Shown here: positions 19,773 through 29,437 of the stretch, one piece after another
How the letters are laid out: each line of letters opens with the position of its first letter
Position numbering within the stretch: the stretch's first letter is position 1
Source: Anaeroplasmataceae bacterium
Lineage (GTDB): Bacteria; Bacillota_I; Bacilli_A; Acholeplasmatales; JAEDCM01
Direction of reading: 5' to 3'
Length of the DNA: 64,000 bases
Assembly: GCA_016294165.1 (NCBI GenBank)
Contig: JAEDCM010000004.1
Location: forward strand, 15,147 to 79,146
The notes under the pieces: model-generated
What the model saw: the letters and a program-made list of their open reading frames with translations, nothing else
The model's database searches: none
What the model was told of the DNA's origin: nothing
Translations under genes and position numbers: made by a program

Positions 19773-20344
19773 GTTTTTCCCTCCATTTTAAAAGGACAAG
19801 CATCTAAGCAATTATCACAGGTTCTTTTTTTCTTTTTCCCAATACCTATAATTCCTAACATTGATTTTTGTGGAACCATTAAATAGCTATCAAGAATGGT
19901 AATATTTAAGTTTTTAAAAGCATCCAAATAGGAATGAATATATAAATTATCCTTGATACTAGCCTTCCCATAGCCTGGACAAAATCTAAATGTTCGGTTT
20001 TCGCCAAATATTTTTTCATATTCATCACTCATATATTCTAAATAAGCACTACTACAAGCATCAAAAACCATCATCTTGCTTGGGCTTATATTCGAATAAT
20101 ACTTGATTCTCTTATCTATTTGATTACCAAGGGTCATTCCTACAAGATAAATTTCATCAATACCATCTAAAAATTCGCGATATCCTTCACCATTTAAAAA
20201 ATCAATTTTTTCTATTTTTTTATAGATGTATTTGAAATTGGCTAATTCCTTCACCTCAATAAGCATTTCATCAATCAGCTTATCAGTTTCTTCATCAGCG
20301 GAATAATTTTTATATCCTAAATATTTTAATATTGTTTCTCTCAT
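19757..20344 (-). CDS. Separate methionine synthase reactivation-domain protein
   Basis: 195 residues resembling the activation domain of MetH, including the AdoMet-binding pattern [12 protein letters not shown] (near residue 118). It ends with a Cys cluster, [17 protein letters not shown], that the fused domain does not have. It overlaps the metH start by 16 bases, so the two proteins are probably made together and act as a split enzyme: this partner would re-methylate inactive cob(II)alamin. The start at 20344 has TTAGGTGG upstream. The Cys cluster could bind a metal or Fe-S centre and serve electron transfer; this is inference. Confidence 0.85.
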   Translation of the reverse strand: MRETILKYLGYKNYSADEETDKLIDEMLIEVKELANFKYIYKKIEKIDFLNGEGYREFLDGIDEIYLVGMTLGNQIDKRIKYYSNISPSKMMVFDACSSAYLEYMSDEYEKIFGENRTFRFCPGYGKASIKDNLYIHSYLDAFKNLNITILDSYLMVPQKSMLGIIGIGKKKKRTCDNCLDACPFKMEGKTCYKE

Positions 20345-20434
20345 AAAAACCACCTAAATAATTATACCATAAAGTCGCATTATAAATATACATTATTTAT
20401 AAAAAATGATATAATAGTTTCGGAGATGATGAAT

Positions 20435-22219
20435 ATGCCTTTTTTACCCCTAACAGTTGAAGAAATGAAAGAGTATGGATGGGAACAACCCGATTTTGTA
20501 TATATAACAGGTGATGCTTATATTGATCACCCTTCTTTTGGTTGTGCAATCATTACCCGCATTTTAGAAAATTTCGGATATAAATGTGTAATTATATCAC
20601 AGCCACAAAATAATGATGACTATATGCGATTTGGAATGCCGCGTCTTGCCTTTTTAGTTTCAAGTGGAAATATCGATTCAATGGTAAACCATTATTCTGT
20701 TAGTAAAAGACGTCGTAAAAAAGATTATTATACACCTAATGGAGAAATGGGAAAAAGACCAGATAGAGCGGTTATTAAGTATTGTAATAAATTACGAGAG
20801 TTATATCCATCCTCAACAATTATCATCGGTGGAATTGAAGCATCCTTAAGAAGACTAGCCCATTATGATTATTGGGATGATAAGGTTCGTAAATCAATTT
20901 TAATTGATTCGAAAGCTGATTTATTATTATATGGTATGGGTGAAAAAACTATTGTGGAGGTCGCAGATGCTTTAGAATCTGGTATGAGTGTTAAAGATAT
21001 CATCTATATTAGAAACACCGTTTGGAAAACAAATGATGAATCACTTCTACCAAATGATGCTATCATCCTTCCAAGCTATGATGATCTATTAAACGATAAA
21101 ATGGCTTATGTCAATTCCTTTAAAATTCAATATAAAAATACGGATGCTTTCTTTGGTAAAGCTTTAGTTGAAAAATATAAAAATCACATTATCGTTCAAA
21201 ACCCACCGGAGTTTCCACTTACAAGAGAGGAAATGGATATGACATATAGCTTACCATATATGCGCAAAACTCATCCTTTAATTGAGAAAAAAGGACATGT
21301 ACCAGCAATTGATGAGGTCAAGTTTTCCATCATCTCAAATCGTGGATGCTTTGGTGGATGTCATTTTTGTGCTCTTACAATGCATCAGGGGCGTATTATT
21401 CAATCTAGAAGCAAGGAGTCAATCATTAATGAAGCAAAATTGATTTCCGAAGATAAGGATTTTAAAGGTTACATTCATGATGTTGGTGGTCCAACTGCTA
21501 ACTTCTATAATCCAGCATGTAAAAAACAAAACACCAAAGGTGTATGTAGTGAGAAAGAATGTATTGGATATAATCCATGTAAAAATCTTGAAGTATCGCA
21601 TACTGAATATTTAGATATTCTTCGTGAATTACGTAAATTACCAAATATTAAAAAAATCTTTATCCGTTCTGGACTAAGATATGATTATATTATGTATGAT
21701 AAAAATAAAGAATTCTTTAATGAATTAGTAGAGCATCATATTTCTGGACAGCTTAAGGTGGCCCCAGAACATATTGATGATCGCGTATTATCTAAAATGG
21801 GAAAACCATCCCGTGAATTATATGATCAATTTGTAAAACAATATTTTGATTTGAATAAAAAATATGATAAAGAACAATATTTAGTTCCTTATCTTATGAG
21901 TAGTCATCCAGGAAGCACATTGGATGCGGCCATCAATTTAGCCTGCTACCTAAGAGATACTGGATATACTCCTGAACAGGTTCAAGACTTCTATCCTACT
22001 CCTGGTACTGCTTCGACATGCATGTATTATACCGGTATCGATCCTTTTACAATGGAGAAAGTTTATGTGCCAAAGGATCCGCATGAAAAGGCTATGCAAC
22101 GCGCTTTAATACAATATAAGCTTCCCCAAAACTATCAATTAGTTAAAGAAGCTTTAATCAAAGCCAATCGCACCGATTTAATTGGATTCTCTAAAAAATG
22201 TTTAATAAAACCACGATAA
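20435..22219 (+). CDS. YgiQ family radical SAM protein
   Basis: 594 residues: an N-terminal B12-binding-like region (about 20-180), a radical SAM core with the cluster motif [18 protein letters not shown] (CxxxCxxC), and the YgiQ C-terminal region ([23 protein letters not shown]). The physiological reaction is unknown. The start at 20435 ([16 protein letters not shown]) is chosen because GGAG at 20422-20425 is nine bases away; ATGs at 20426 and 20429 are too close. A TATAAT (20410-20415) gives a very short leader. Divergent from the methyl-cycle operon. Confidence 0.93.
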   Translation: MPFLPLTVEEMKEYGWEQPDFVYITGDAYIDHPSFGCAIITRILENFGYKCVIISQPQNNDDYMRFGMPRLAFLVSSGNIDSMVNHYSVSKRRRKKDYYTPNGEMGKRPDRAVIKYCNKLRELYPSSTIIIGGIEASLRRLAHYDYWDDKVRKSILIDSKADLLLYGMGEKTIVEVADALESGMSVKDIIYIRNTVWKTNDESLLPNDAIILPSYDDLLNDKMAYVNSFKIQYKNTDAFFGKALVEKYKNHIIVQNPPEFPLTREEMDMTYSLPYMRKTHPLIEKKGHVPAIDEVKFSIISNRGCFGGCHFCALTMHQGRIIQSRSKESIINEAKLISEDKDFKGYIHDVGGPTANFYNPACKKQNTKGVCSEKECIGYNPCKNLEVSHTEYLDILRELRKLPNIKKIFIRSGLRYDYIMYDKNKEFFNELVEHHISGQLKVAPEHIDDRVLSKMGKPSRELYDQFVKQYFDLNKKYDKEQYLVPYLMSSHPGSTLDAAINLACYLRDTGYTPEQVQDFYPTPGTASTCMYYTGIDPFTMEKVYVPKDPHEKAMQRALIQYKLPQNYQLVKEALIKANRTDLIGFSKKCLIKPR

Positions 22220-22246
22220 AAAAAGGCTTTTTAAGCCTTTTATTTT
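22220..22246. terminator. Shared terminator between convergent ygiQ-like gene and ppa
   Basis: AAAGGCTT-TTT-AAGCCTTT, with A-run on the left and T-run on the right, lies between the two convergent stop codons and can stop transcription from both sides. Confidence 0.85.
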
Positions 22247-22770
22247 TCAAATTTTTCTTTATATTTCCATATTGCCTCTTCAATAATACGATAGGCATCT
22301 TCTCTTCCTAAAGTTTTATCAATATATGTATATTTTCCTTCAAGCATCTTATATACTTCAAAGAAATTCTTAACCTCATTAATATAGTGTGGTGGAAGAT
22401 CATCTAAATTATGATAGCTGTTCCACATCATATCCTTTTCCGCAATTGCAATAATTTTTTCATCAAGCTGACCATTATCAATCATAATCATAACTCCAAT
22501 TGGATAACACTTAACTAATGTCATCGGTGCAATTGTTTCTTTACATAAAACTAGCACATCTAATGGGTCATTATCATCCGCATATGTTTTTGGAATAAAA
22601 CCATAATTGGCTGGATACATAGTCGATGTTGATAAAACACGATCTAAAATAAGCATTCCCGATTCCTTATCTAATTCATATTTACATTGAGATCCCTTAG
22701 GTATCTCAATACACGCCACAAACTCCCTTGGTGTAATGCGTTTTATATCAATATCATGCCATGCATTCAT
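22240..22770 (-). CDS. ppa: Inorganic pyrophosphatase, family I
   Basis: 176-residue soluble pyrophosphatase that removes PPi from biosynthesis. The signature DDNDPLDVLV carries the metal-binding aspartates; the substrate Tyr/Lys region is ANYGFIPKTYADD. The start at 22770 (MNAWHDIDI) is supported by AGAGGTGAT; the upstream ATG adds seven residues without such a site. Single-gene unit convergent with the YgiQ-like gene. Most Firmicutes use family II PpaC, so a family I enzyme is a mild distinction. Confidence 0.95.
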   Translation of the reverse strand: MNAWHDIDIKRITPREFVACIEIPKGSQCKYELDKESGMLILDRVLSTSTMYPANYGFIPKTYADDNDPLDVLVLCKETIAPMTLVKCYPIGVMIMIDNGQLDEKIIAIAEKDMMWNSYHNLDDLPPHYINEVKNFFEVYKMLEGKYTYIDKTLGREDAYRIIEEAIWKYKEKFEK

Positions 22771-22824
22771 ATAGATCACCTCTTGATTCATTTTACCATA
22801 GAATGTATAATAAATCTATATAAA

Positions 22825-22850
22825 AAATAAAAACGGTTGCCCGTTTTTAT
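22825..22850 (-). terminator. Terminator overlapping the lipoprotein stop codon
   Basis: On the minus strand AAAAACGG-GCAA-CCGTTTTT followed by A/T-rich sequence ending in TTTTTT. The TAA stop of the lipoprotein gene forms the foot of the stem. Confidence 0.85.
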
Positions 22851-23047
22851 TGATTCATAGCGCTATTTGTTCCGGTGGAATCAAATGAAGTATTAGTCGT
22901 TATAGTGCTTGTTTTTGTTGATGTGGTTGCAGGTCTTGTTACTGTAGTTGTTGTGGTTGTTGTAGTAACTTCTTTAGTACATCCAGCTAACTGAACAAAC
23001 ATACTTCCAGCTATTATTAGTGCACCAATTTTTATTTTTCTTATCAT
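22847..23047 (-). CDS. Small Thr-rich lipoprotein
   Basis: 66 residues: a positively charged signal peptide with lipobox LAGC near residue 22, then a tail that is more than half threonine and serine (EVTTTTTTTTVTRPATTSTK and on). Such tails usually act as flexible surface spacers. No function is known. GAGGTG precedes the ATG at 23047; the upstream ATG lacks a site. The repetitive ACT/ACA codons make it a candidate for length variation by slippage. Confidence 0.8.
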   Translation of the reverse strand: MIRKIKIGALIIAGSMFVQLAGCTKEVTTTTTTTTVTRPATTSTKTSTITTNTSFDSTGTNSAMNQ

Positions 23048-23138
23048 TTTTAACACCTCATTAATATTATTAATCAACAAAAAAATTATATACATAACAT
23101 TTTAAAAAAGTATTAAAATAAAAAAAGGGAGGGTTTTT

Positions 23139-24947
23139 ATGGAATTAACACTTAGAGAATTGTTTAAGAAGATTTGGCACAAAAAAAGAAAAATCATCCT
23201 TTTTGAATTAATTATAATTGCTTTTGGATTAATTCTTCTATATCCTGCATTACAAAGATTATTCAATTTATCCATAGTTTTATCAAATTATCGCTTTATA
23301 ACTGCAGAAAACTTTATAAGTTTTATCGTTAAACCGACAACAATTTTAATCTTACTACTAATAATTATTGTTATTACTTTATACACCTTGATGGAGCTTT
23401 GCGGATTAGCAATTATTTTTGATGCTAGATATAATAATGATACAACACTTTTAAGATTATTAAAAACGACATTCATGTATGCAAGACGCTGCATTAAACC
23501 CAAAAACTTTTTAATATTTGTTTTTTTAATGATTAATATTCCTTTTTTCACTTTATTATTAAGCGATATATCTATATCTAACTTTGATTTTCCTCAAGCC
23601 TTCTTTAAAACAATAGATGATTACACCTATATTAAAGTTATTTTTTATTGTATAACATTTTTGCTCATCGTTGCTTCTATTTTTCTAATATTTATATATA
23701 ACTTTTTTTCAATTGAAAAACAAGGTTTTAGAGATTCATGCAAAAATAGCATAAAGCTTGTTAAAGAACATAAATTAGAACTAATCAAGGTGTTTTCTAT
23801 CACTAATATTGTTTTCTTTATTTCCATAATTATAATCTATTCGATGATTGCTATAATCGTTGGTTTTGGATCAAAGCTATTCATAAGTGAAGATCAAGCA
23901 TTATCAAGTTTTCTTTCAATTATGTTTGTTGTTACATATTTTTCTAAACTTTTTTTCAAAAGCTTGTTTATCGTCACAAATATTGCTTTAGCCACAATGT
24001 TTTTTAATAAATACTATCATTCAAACAAAAAATTGATTATTAAAAGACTAAAAATAGAAAAGAAAAAAAACTATCATATATATCGTAGATCTCTTCTTGT
24101 TATTACAGTTATTATATTATTGATTAACACATTCTCCTTCTTCAGTAAAACGCAAGATAATGTTCGCAGAGCCATTGGATTGGGAGCACTAACTGAAGTC
24201 ACTGCTCATCGTGGTGCATCAAGCCTTGCTCCAGAAAACACCTTACTTGCCATTGAATTAGCCATTGATGATGGTGTTGACTGCGTTGAGGTTGATGTTA
24301 GTCAAACCAAAGATGGCATCTTGGTTTTATGCCATGATACCAATTTAAAACGATTGTGTAACATCGATGTCAACTTAAGTGAAATAACCTATGAGGAACT
24401 CTTAAATTATTATGTGTTAGATGAAAAATTCCCTCAAGCTAAACAAACAATACCAACCTTAAGGGATGCTTTAGAATTATGTGATGGAAAAATAAAAATC
24501 AATATTGAAATTAAGAATATTCTATATTATGATCAATTTTTTGATGAATTTTATGAAATAATTCATGAATATAATCTTGATGGAGAATGTTATGTAACTT
24601 CATTTAATCATTTATATTTAAAAAAAATAAAAGAAATGGATAAGAATATTAGAACCGGCCTAACGGTCTTCTATTCATATGGAGCATATTATAAAATAAG
24701 CTATGTTGATTTTATCAGTATCAATTATCTAGCTTTAAATAAATCAATTGTCAAATTAATTCATAGCTATGGTAAAGAAGTTCATACTTGGACTCCAAAT
24801 ACATCAAATAGTATGATTTATTGCTTATCGTATGGTGTAGATAATATTATTACCGATGAATACCATCTTGCAACTGAAATTATTTACAATGAAAAAAGTA
24901 GTTTCTTAATGAAAAAAATTACTCAATTGATATTCTCAAATAAATAA
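23139..24947 (+). CDS. Glycerophosphodiester phosphodiesterase with N-terminal membrane domain
   Basis: 602 residues: six to eight transmembrane segments (about 15-340, the GDPD_membrane domain) followed by a GDPD catalytic barrel (about 350-580). The active-site motifs are AHRGASSLAPENT, the metal pair in CVEVDVSQTKDG and the histidine of LVLCHDTNLKR. It should release glycerol-3-phosphate from glycerophosphodiesters or act on lipoteichoic-acid-type polymers near the membrane. GGGAGGG precedes the ATG. Single-gene unit. Confidence 0.92.
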   Translation: MELTLRELFKKIWHKKRKIILFELIIIAFGLILLYPALQRLFNLSIVLSNYRFITAENFISFIVKPTTILILLLIIIVITLYTLMELCGLAIIFDARYNNDTTLLRLLKTTFMYARRCIKPKNFLIFVFLMINIPFFTLLLSDISISNFDFPQAFFKTIDDYTYIKVIFYCITFLLIVASIFLIFIYNFFSIEKQGFRDSCKNSIKLVKEHKLELIKVFSITNIVFFISIIIIYSMIAIIVGFGSKLFISEDQALSSFLSIMFVVTYFSKLFFKSLFIVTNIALATMFFNKYYHSNKKLIIKRLKIEKKKNYHIYRRSLLVITVIILLINTFSFFSKTQDNVRRAIGLGALTEVTAHRGASSLAPENTLLAIELAIDDGVDCVEVDVSQTKDGILVLCHDTNLKRLCNIDVNLSEITYEELLNYYVLDEKFPQAKQTIPTLRDALELCDGKIKINIEIKNILYYDQFFDEFYEIIHEYNLDGECYVTSFNHLYLKKIKEMDKNIRTGLTVFYSYGAYYKISYVDFISINYLALNKSIVKLIHSYGKEVHTWTPNTSNSMIYCLSYGVDNIITDEYHLATEIIYNEKSSFLMKKITQLIFSNK

Positions 24948-24983
24948 TGCCATAGAAAAATCTATGGCATTATTTTATTTTAT
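24945..24983. terminator. Bidirectional terminator after the GDPD gene
   Basis: AATGCCATAGA-AAAA-TCTATGGCATT (11-bp stem) followed by TATTTTATTTT. It sits between convergent genes. Confidence 0.88.
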
Positions 24984-25571
24984 ACTATTTACAAGTTCAA
25001 CAGTTTTTTTGATTTCATCATTAAATCCTTTTTCCAAAAATGAATTTAGTGGCGAAATTGTCTTTTTACAATCAAGAGTAATATAAACATTATTATCAAC
25101 TACTTTATAATCTTTTTCCAAACACTCTGGTAATTCATTATAAGAAATTTTAATAAATCGCTTAACCTTTAAAGTTTCGTTTAAGGCGTTATTATAAAAC
25201 ACATCATAAAACACACATTTAAAACTATCATTTTCAAAATTGATTGAATTTCCAATTTCCAATGTGCCAAGAGGTTTGAATTCAAATAAATCAATCGCTT
25301 CTAAAGCAGTTGTTGAACTGCACCTCAGATTTGTATTTTTAAGTTCATTATTTAAATATTTTTCTTCAATCTCTAAAATATCCTTATCCTTAACGGTACT
25401 AGCAAATATAGCAATAAAGACACATATTATTACTGGTATAGCGATTGTACTTAATTTGAAGCTTTTAATATATTTCGATAGACCAAATCCCAAAATAATA
25501 AGACATAGTCCATAAGAAATAATTTCTTTTAAATACTTACGAATTTTAAGTTTTAAAAACTCAATGTTCAT
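24975..25571 (-). CDS. Membrane-anchored protein of unknown function
   Basis: 198 residues: two adjacent transmembrane segments (about 17-33 and 40-60), then a soluble mixed alpha/beta domain. No family is recognised. It follows pepF after 13 bases and is probably co-transcribed with it. The orientation (both termini inside, domain in the cytoplasm) is likely from the Lys-rich N-terminus but not certain. Confidence 0.7.
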   Translation of the reverse strand: MNIEFLKLKIRKYLKEIISYGLCLIILGFGLSKYIKSFKLSTIAIPVIICVFIAIFASTVKDKDILEIEEKYLNNELKNTNLRCSSTTALEAIDLFEFKPLGTLEIGNSINFENDSFKCVFYDVFYNNALNETLKVKRFIKISYNELPECLEKDYKVVDNNVYITLDCKKTISPLNSFLEKGFNDEIKKTVELVNSIK

Positions 25572-25584
25572 ATTATCCTTCCTT

Positions 25585-27249
25585 TTATGCTTTTAATTCT
25601 TCAAGTCTTGTAATTACATATTTAACAAATTCTCTTATCGTATCTTCAAAGAATGGGTTTTTAATCTTAGCTAGAGCTAATAATTCGAAATATCCCTTTC
25701 TTCCACCTGTTTCACAAAGTCTTAAATAATCCTTAATTACATCCGGTTTTTTAGTAAGTAAAACTGAACAAACATCAGCTAATGCAAAATTTAATGAGTA
25801 TAGTGGCTTTGTAAAAATGTATCTATTTGTTAAATAAGCACATCCTTGATTAAAGAAGTCCTGGTCATAAACACGCCAAGGAAGATATTTCTTTTCCATT
25901 TCTTTCCATAAAGCATTCTTCTCATCAAAGCTTAATTCTTTAGAATAAATATTTTCCTCAAATTCATCAATTGCACAATAATATGGAATATCAAATAAGA
26001 AACGGCATAGATGTGAATATGCTAATTTATTCTTATCCTCAGAAATCTTATCTAAAACATTAAACATTAATAATTCTAAAGTTTTAGCGTGTATTTCTTT
26101 AATCTCACCAGTTGATATATATGCTTCACTTGATTCATCCTTACGTGAAGACATATAATATGATAGTCCATGCCCAACCTCATGAGCCAATGAAAAAACA
26201 TCATAAATTGATCCCTTTAAATTTGTGATTAAAAATGGCGCTTTATATTGATCAAGAATATAATGACAACTTCCTTCAATCTTATGAGGCATCGTTTTTA
26301 AATCATATAATTCATATTCCTTTAAATAATCAATATATTCCTTAGATTGTGGTGATAAAGAAGCAACATAATCAAAAACTATATTAATTAATTGATCAGT
26401 ATCAACCTTCGATTTTGGCTTTTGTTTAAAATAAGCGAATTCATCATAATTTTTAAAATTATCAACACTTAATCTTAAAGCTTGCTCACGACAAATAATA
26501 TCACATGCCGGAACAATATTTTTAACCACAAATTCTCTAAACATACGAGCTTCATCAGGTGTATAATCAAATCTACCATTCATTTCATAAATACAAGATA
26601 GCGCATCCTTATGTCCGGCTTTTTTTGCGATTTGCTTTCTAATTTTAACAATTTCATCATAAATATCATGCAATTCATGTGCAATTTTTTCATAAACAGA
26701 GGCATAAATTTTTGTTGCACTAAATCTTGTAATTCGGCTATCATCGTGGAAAAATTTACGTAAGCCTGAAAGATTTGAATCTTGCTTATTGATTTTTATT
26801 GATGGACCTGCAAGTAAGTTATTATACATCTCAATCAAAATTTGTTCCTTTGATTTTAACTGATAAATAGTGTTATCCTGATATTTTTTATTAATAGCCA
26901 TTTTTTCTAATAAATAATCCCCATATTCTTCCGCAAATTGATCTTTAAAAGGCGATTTCAATATGGCTTCGGCAGCTTTTTGCCCAACTCCTGCTAAATC
27001 CTTGATGCCATTGGCAATCATTTTTACTTCATGATCAAAATAATCATTTGACTTGTCGATAGTTGTTTTGATTTTAGCAATTGTCATCATTGTTTTAGCA
27101 TTCATTAAGACTTCATTTTCTAACATATTAGTTGCTCTTGCATCCTCATATGTTTTGGCCTTGTTAAATTCTTTAATTTTTTGTAATGTTTCTTTTTTGG
27201 CTAAATCAATGTCAGGTCTAACATATTCTATTTCATTAAACTTTTTCAT
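25585..27249 (-). CDS. pepF: Oligoendopeptidase F, M3 family
   Basis: Cytosolic zinc metallopeptidase degrading oligopeptides. The HExxH site is FSLAHEVGHGLSYYM with the third ligand Glu in YISTGEIKEIHA. The 554-residue length and N-terminal helical domain fit the M3B/PepF-like group. The start at 27249 has GGGGTGAT six bases upstream; the earlier ATG has none. Possibly shares a transcript with the downstream membrane protein. Confidence 0.93.
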   Translation of the reverse strand: MKKFNEIEYVRPDIDLAKKETLQKIKEFNKAKTYEDARATNMLENEVLMNAKTMMTIAKIKTTIDKSNDYFDHEVKMIANGIKDLAGVGQKAAEAILKSPFKDQFAEEYGDYLLEKMAINKKYQDNTIYQLKSKEQILIEMYNNLLAGPSIKINKQDSNLSGLRKFFHDDSRITRFSATKIYASVYEKIAHELHDIYDEIVKIRKQIAKKAGHKDALSCIYEMNGRFDYTPDEARMFREFVVKNIVPACDIICREQALRLSVDNFKNYDEFAYFKQKPKSKVDTDQLINIVFDYVASLSPQSKEYIDYLKEYELYDLKTMPHKIEGSCHYILDQYKAPFLITNLKGSIYDVFSLAHEVGHGLSYYMSSRKDESSEAYISTGEIKEIHAKTLELLMFNVLDKISEDKNKLAYSHLCRFLFDIPYYCAIDEFEENIYSKELSFDEKNALWKEMEKKYLPWRVYDQDFFNQGCAYLTNRYIFTKPLYSLNFALADVCSVLLTKKPDVIKDYLRLCETGGRKGYFELLALAKIKNPFFEDTIREFVKYVITRLEELKA

Positions 27250-27297
27250 CAAATCACCCCACTGCACCACTTATTATAACATAATACAACAATAATT

Positions 27298-28317
27298 TCA
27301 AATAGTTCTTTGGCGCTTGAAAAGTAATATTATAGTAAATAATACTAAAGCTACAAACGAAATAATCAAATAATACCAAACAAAGTTAACCTCTTCATCT
27401 AAAGTATGATAAATAATGTTAGAGAATTCAATCACAAAAATGATTATAGGAGCTAATAATGAATCAGATTCTACCTTAAATAATCTTTTAAATTCTTCAT
27501 TTAAAATATATACGATTGCTATTATTCTTGTGCTAGTAGAAAAAAAATAAACAATGATTGATAAACTTTCAATTCTCGTAATATAATTATCCAAATCAAT
27601 GAGTGATATAGATGAATACAATGGATAAATAACCTCTTGTGTCATATTTAAACCTATCACTGAAATCAATCTAATTGCTATAAATGTAATTAATACAAAT
27701 GATAAAAAACCGCCTAAATAGTATATTTTCTGGTTATCCTTTACATTTAAAAAAATATTGTGCAAAACAAAAATATCTAAAAATGTATGCAACAAGTAAT
27801 AGAGAACTCCATTAAGAACTCCATTAATATCTCTTGGAATAATTGGTAAAACGTTATAAATGTTAACTTTATCAATAGATAGACCTGTAATAATTAAAAT
27901 AAAAAACATAATTAAAACAAAGGATGTTTGAGAATATCTCGCCAATGATTCCATACCATTTTTTAATACTAAATAAAAAATAATAAAACCAAATAAATAG
28001 ATTAGTCTTTTATTTGTTCTAACAAAAATCATTTGAACAATAAAATAAGTATAATTAAAAACCTCCTTTGAAGCCACATAGACCATGAAAAACAATAAAA
28101 AAATTCGAAAAATATGCTGGATATATTTATTATCAAAGATACTAAATATGTTTTGTTTACTCTTTAGAAGCCTTGAATAAACAAATAACATCGGTAAGGA
28201 AAATAAATACGCAACTAAAAGTGAAAAAATAGTGTATTTATTGATGCTTCCTAAATAAAAAACAATACTTCCTAAAGTATAAACTATATATAAACATAAA
28301 CCTTGTCTAAAACTCAT
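27298..28317 (-). CDS. Spore germination receptor B subunit (GerAB family permease)
   Basis: 339 residues with about ten transmembrane segments of the APC-type fold used by GerAB proteins. The family pattern near the middle, YPLYSSISLIDLDNYITRIE, is present. In the family the B subunit binds the germinant in the spore inner membrane. Its start codon overlaps the stop of the small upstream ORF as ATGA, and AGGTGAT lies inside that ORF, so translation is coupled. Last gene of the ger operon. Confidence 0.9.
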   Translation of the reverse strand: MSFRQGLCLYIVYTLGSIVFYLGSINKYTIFSLLVAYLFSLPMLFVYSRLLKSKQNIFSIFDNKYIQHIFRIFLLFFMVYVASKEVFNYTYFIVQMIFVRTNKRLIYLFGFIIFYLVLKNGMESLARYSQTSFVLIMFFILIITGLSIDKVNIYNVLPIIPRDINGVLNGVLYYLLHTFLDIFVLHNIFLNVKDNQKIYYLGGFLSFVLITFIAIRLISVIGLNMTQEVIYPLYSSISLIDLDNYITRIESLSIIVYFFSTSTRIIAIVYILNEEFKRLFKVESDSLLAPIIIFVIEFSNIIYHTLDEEVNFVWYYLIISFVALVLFTIILLFKRQRTI

Positions 28318-28481
28318 AAATCACCTAAAATATATTTTGCAATTGATTCAAAATGATCAGAAAACATAATCATAAAAATATTACAAATCATCAGTATATA
28401 ATAAAATAGCTTTTCCTTTTTTAACTTCTTATAATCATTTAAAACAAATAAAAAAATAATACACAAAAGAAAAAATTTCAT
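28314..28481 (-). CDS. Small two-helix membrane protein in the ger operon (D-type subunit candidate)
   Basis: 55-residue frame starting MKFFLLCIIFLFVL and ending IAKYILGDL, with AAGGAG seven bases before the ATG and an ATGA overlap with the gerB-like gene. Two hydrophobic stretches (about 2-14 and 26-42) flank a Lys-rich loop (YKKLKKEK). Some Bacillus gerA-type operons carry a small two-transmembrane D subunit that modulates receptor output; size, topology and position match. Sequence alone is too short to prove homology. Confidence 0.7.
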   Translation of the reverse strand: MKFFLLCIIFLFVLNDYKKLKKEKLFYYILMICNIFMIMFSDHFESIAKYILGDL

Positions 28482-28483
28482 TT

Positions 28484-29437
28484 TCAAGCTCCTTTTTTTA
28501 TCAGAACATCTAATTTAATTTTTATTTCATAATTTCTATTTAATTCTAAGTTTTTTCTATAACATAATAAATTTAAATAAAACGGGTCATAATTCTTTTT
28601 TCTAATTTTTAATTCATTTTTTAATAAATAATCCAAAAAAACTTCCTTTATTATTTCCTCTTCTAAAACTGTTGTATTAGAATTAATACAAGCATCAATT
28701 TTAAAGGATGCTTTGTTTTTTTCTAATTTTAATTTTGAGGATATGTTTATAATATAAAAGTCATATCCTCCTAAATTAAAATTCCCTTTAGATAATTTAT
28801 TATTCAAAATCTTGATTGTATTGATTTCATCTTTTTCATAGAATTCTTTAATCTCAAAGTCATTTAATAAAACACCGCCGTCAAATTTTAATGCCTCGTC
28901 ATAATAACAAACCGGTAATAAAACTGAAACATCATCATACAACAAATAATCATAACATTCATATAATTCTAAATAGTTAACAACATTTATACAATGCTTA
29001 TTATTTTTAAGCATTTCTAATATATACTTTGATGAATCATTTTCTTTTAATATTTCTTCAATTGGACTTAAAGCAATTACTGGAATGATACTTAACCTAA
29101 AATCATTATCATGTACTAAATATTTAAAAACATTTAAGATATCCTCTCTTTTTAAACCTTGATCTAATAAAATAATTCCACAATGGCTATATAAAGGTAT
29201 CTCCTTCATAAGGTAATTAACATTAAAAAAGGCCTCATTAATACTTTTCCCTTTGCTTTGATAAAACTCACTATTTATGTTTGTAGAGCTTCCTTTGGAT
29301 TTTAAAACCTCAATATGTAAATTATATTCTTCATTTTTATATTCAAGACCAACGCCTGAAATAATTGCATAATCTTCAATCTCCCTTATTCTACATCCTG
29401 ATAAAAATAGTAATAAAAAAATCGCTAACTTAATCAT
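28484..29437 (-). CDS. Spore germination receptor C subunit (Ger(x)C lipoprotein)
   Basis: 317 residues: signal peptide with lipobox LSGC at about residue 15, then the Ger(x)C fold, beginning with the usual REIEDYAIISGVGLEY. The protein is lipid-anchored outside the inner spore membrane and completes the A-B-C receptor. Four-base ATGA overlap with the A-subunit gene and two bases to the small ORF downstream. Confidence 0.92.
   Translation of the reverse strand: MIKLAIFLLLFLSGCRIREIEDYAIISGVGLEYKNEEYNLHIEVLKSKGSSTNINSEFYQSKGKSINEAFFNVNYLMKEIPLYSHCGIILLDQGLKREDILNVFKYLVHDNDFRLSIIPVIALSPIEEILKENDSSKYILEMLKNNKHCINVVNYLELYECYDYLLYDDVSVLLPVCYYDEALKFDGGVLLNDFEIKEFYEKDEINTIKILNNKLSKGNFNLGGYDFYIINISSKLKLEKNKASFKIDACINSNTTVLEEEIIKEVFLDYLLKNELKIRKKNYDPFYLNLLCYRKNLELNRNYEIKIKLDVLIKKGA

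Noticed and set aside
22847..23047. Thr-codon repeat in the lipoprotein as a microsatellite or CRISPR-like repeat
   Set aside because: The repeated ACT/ACA codons are within a coding frame and have no spacer structure.
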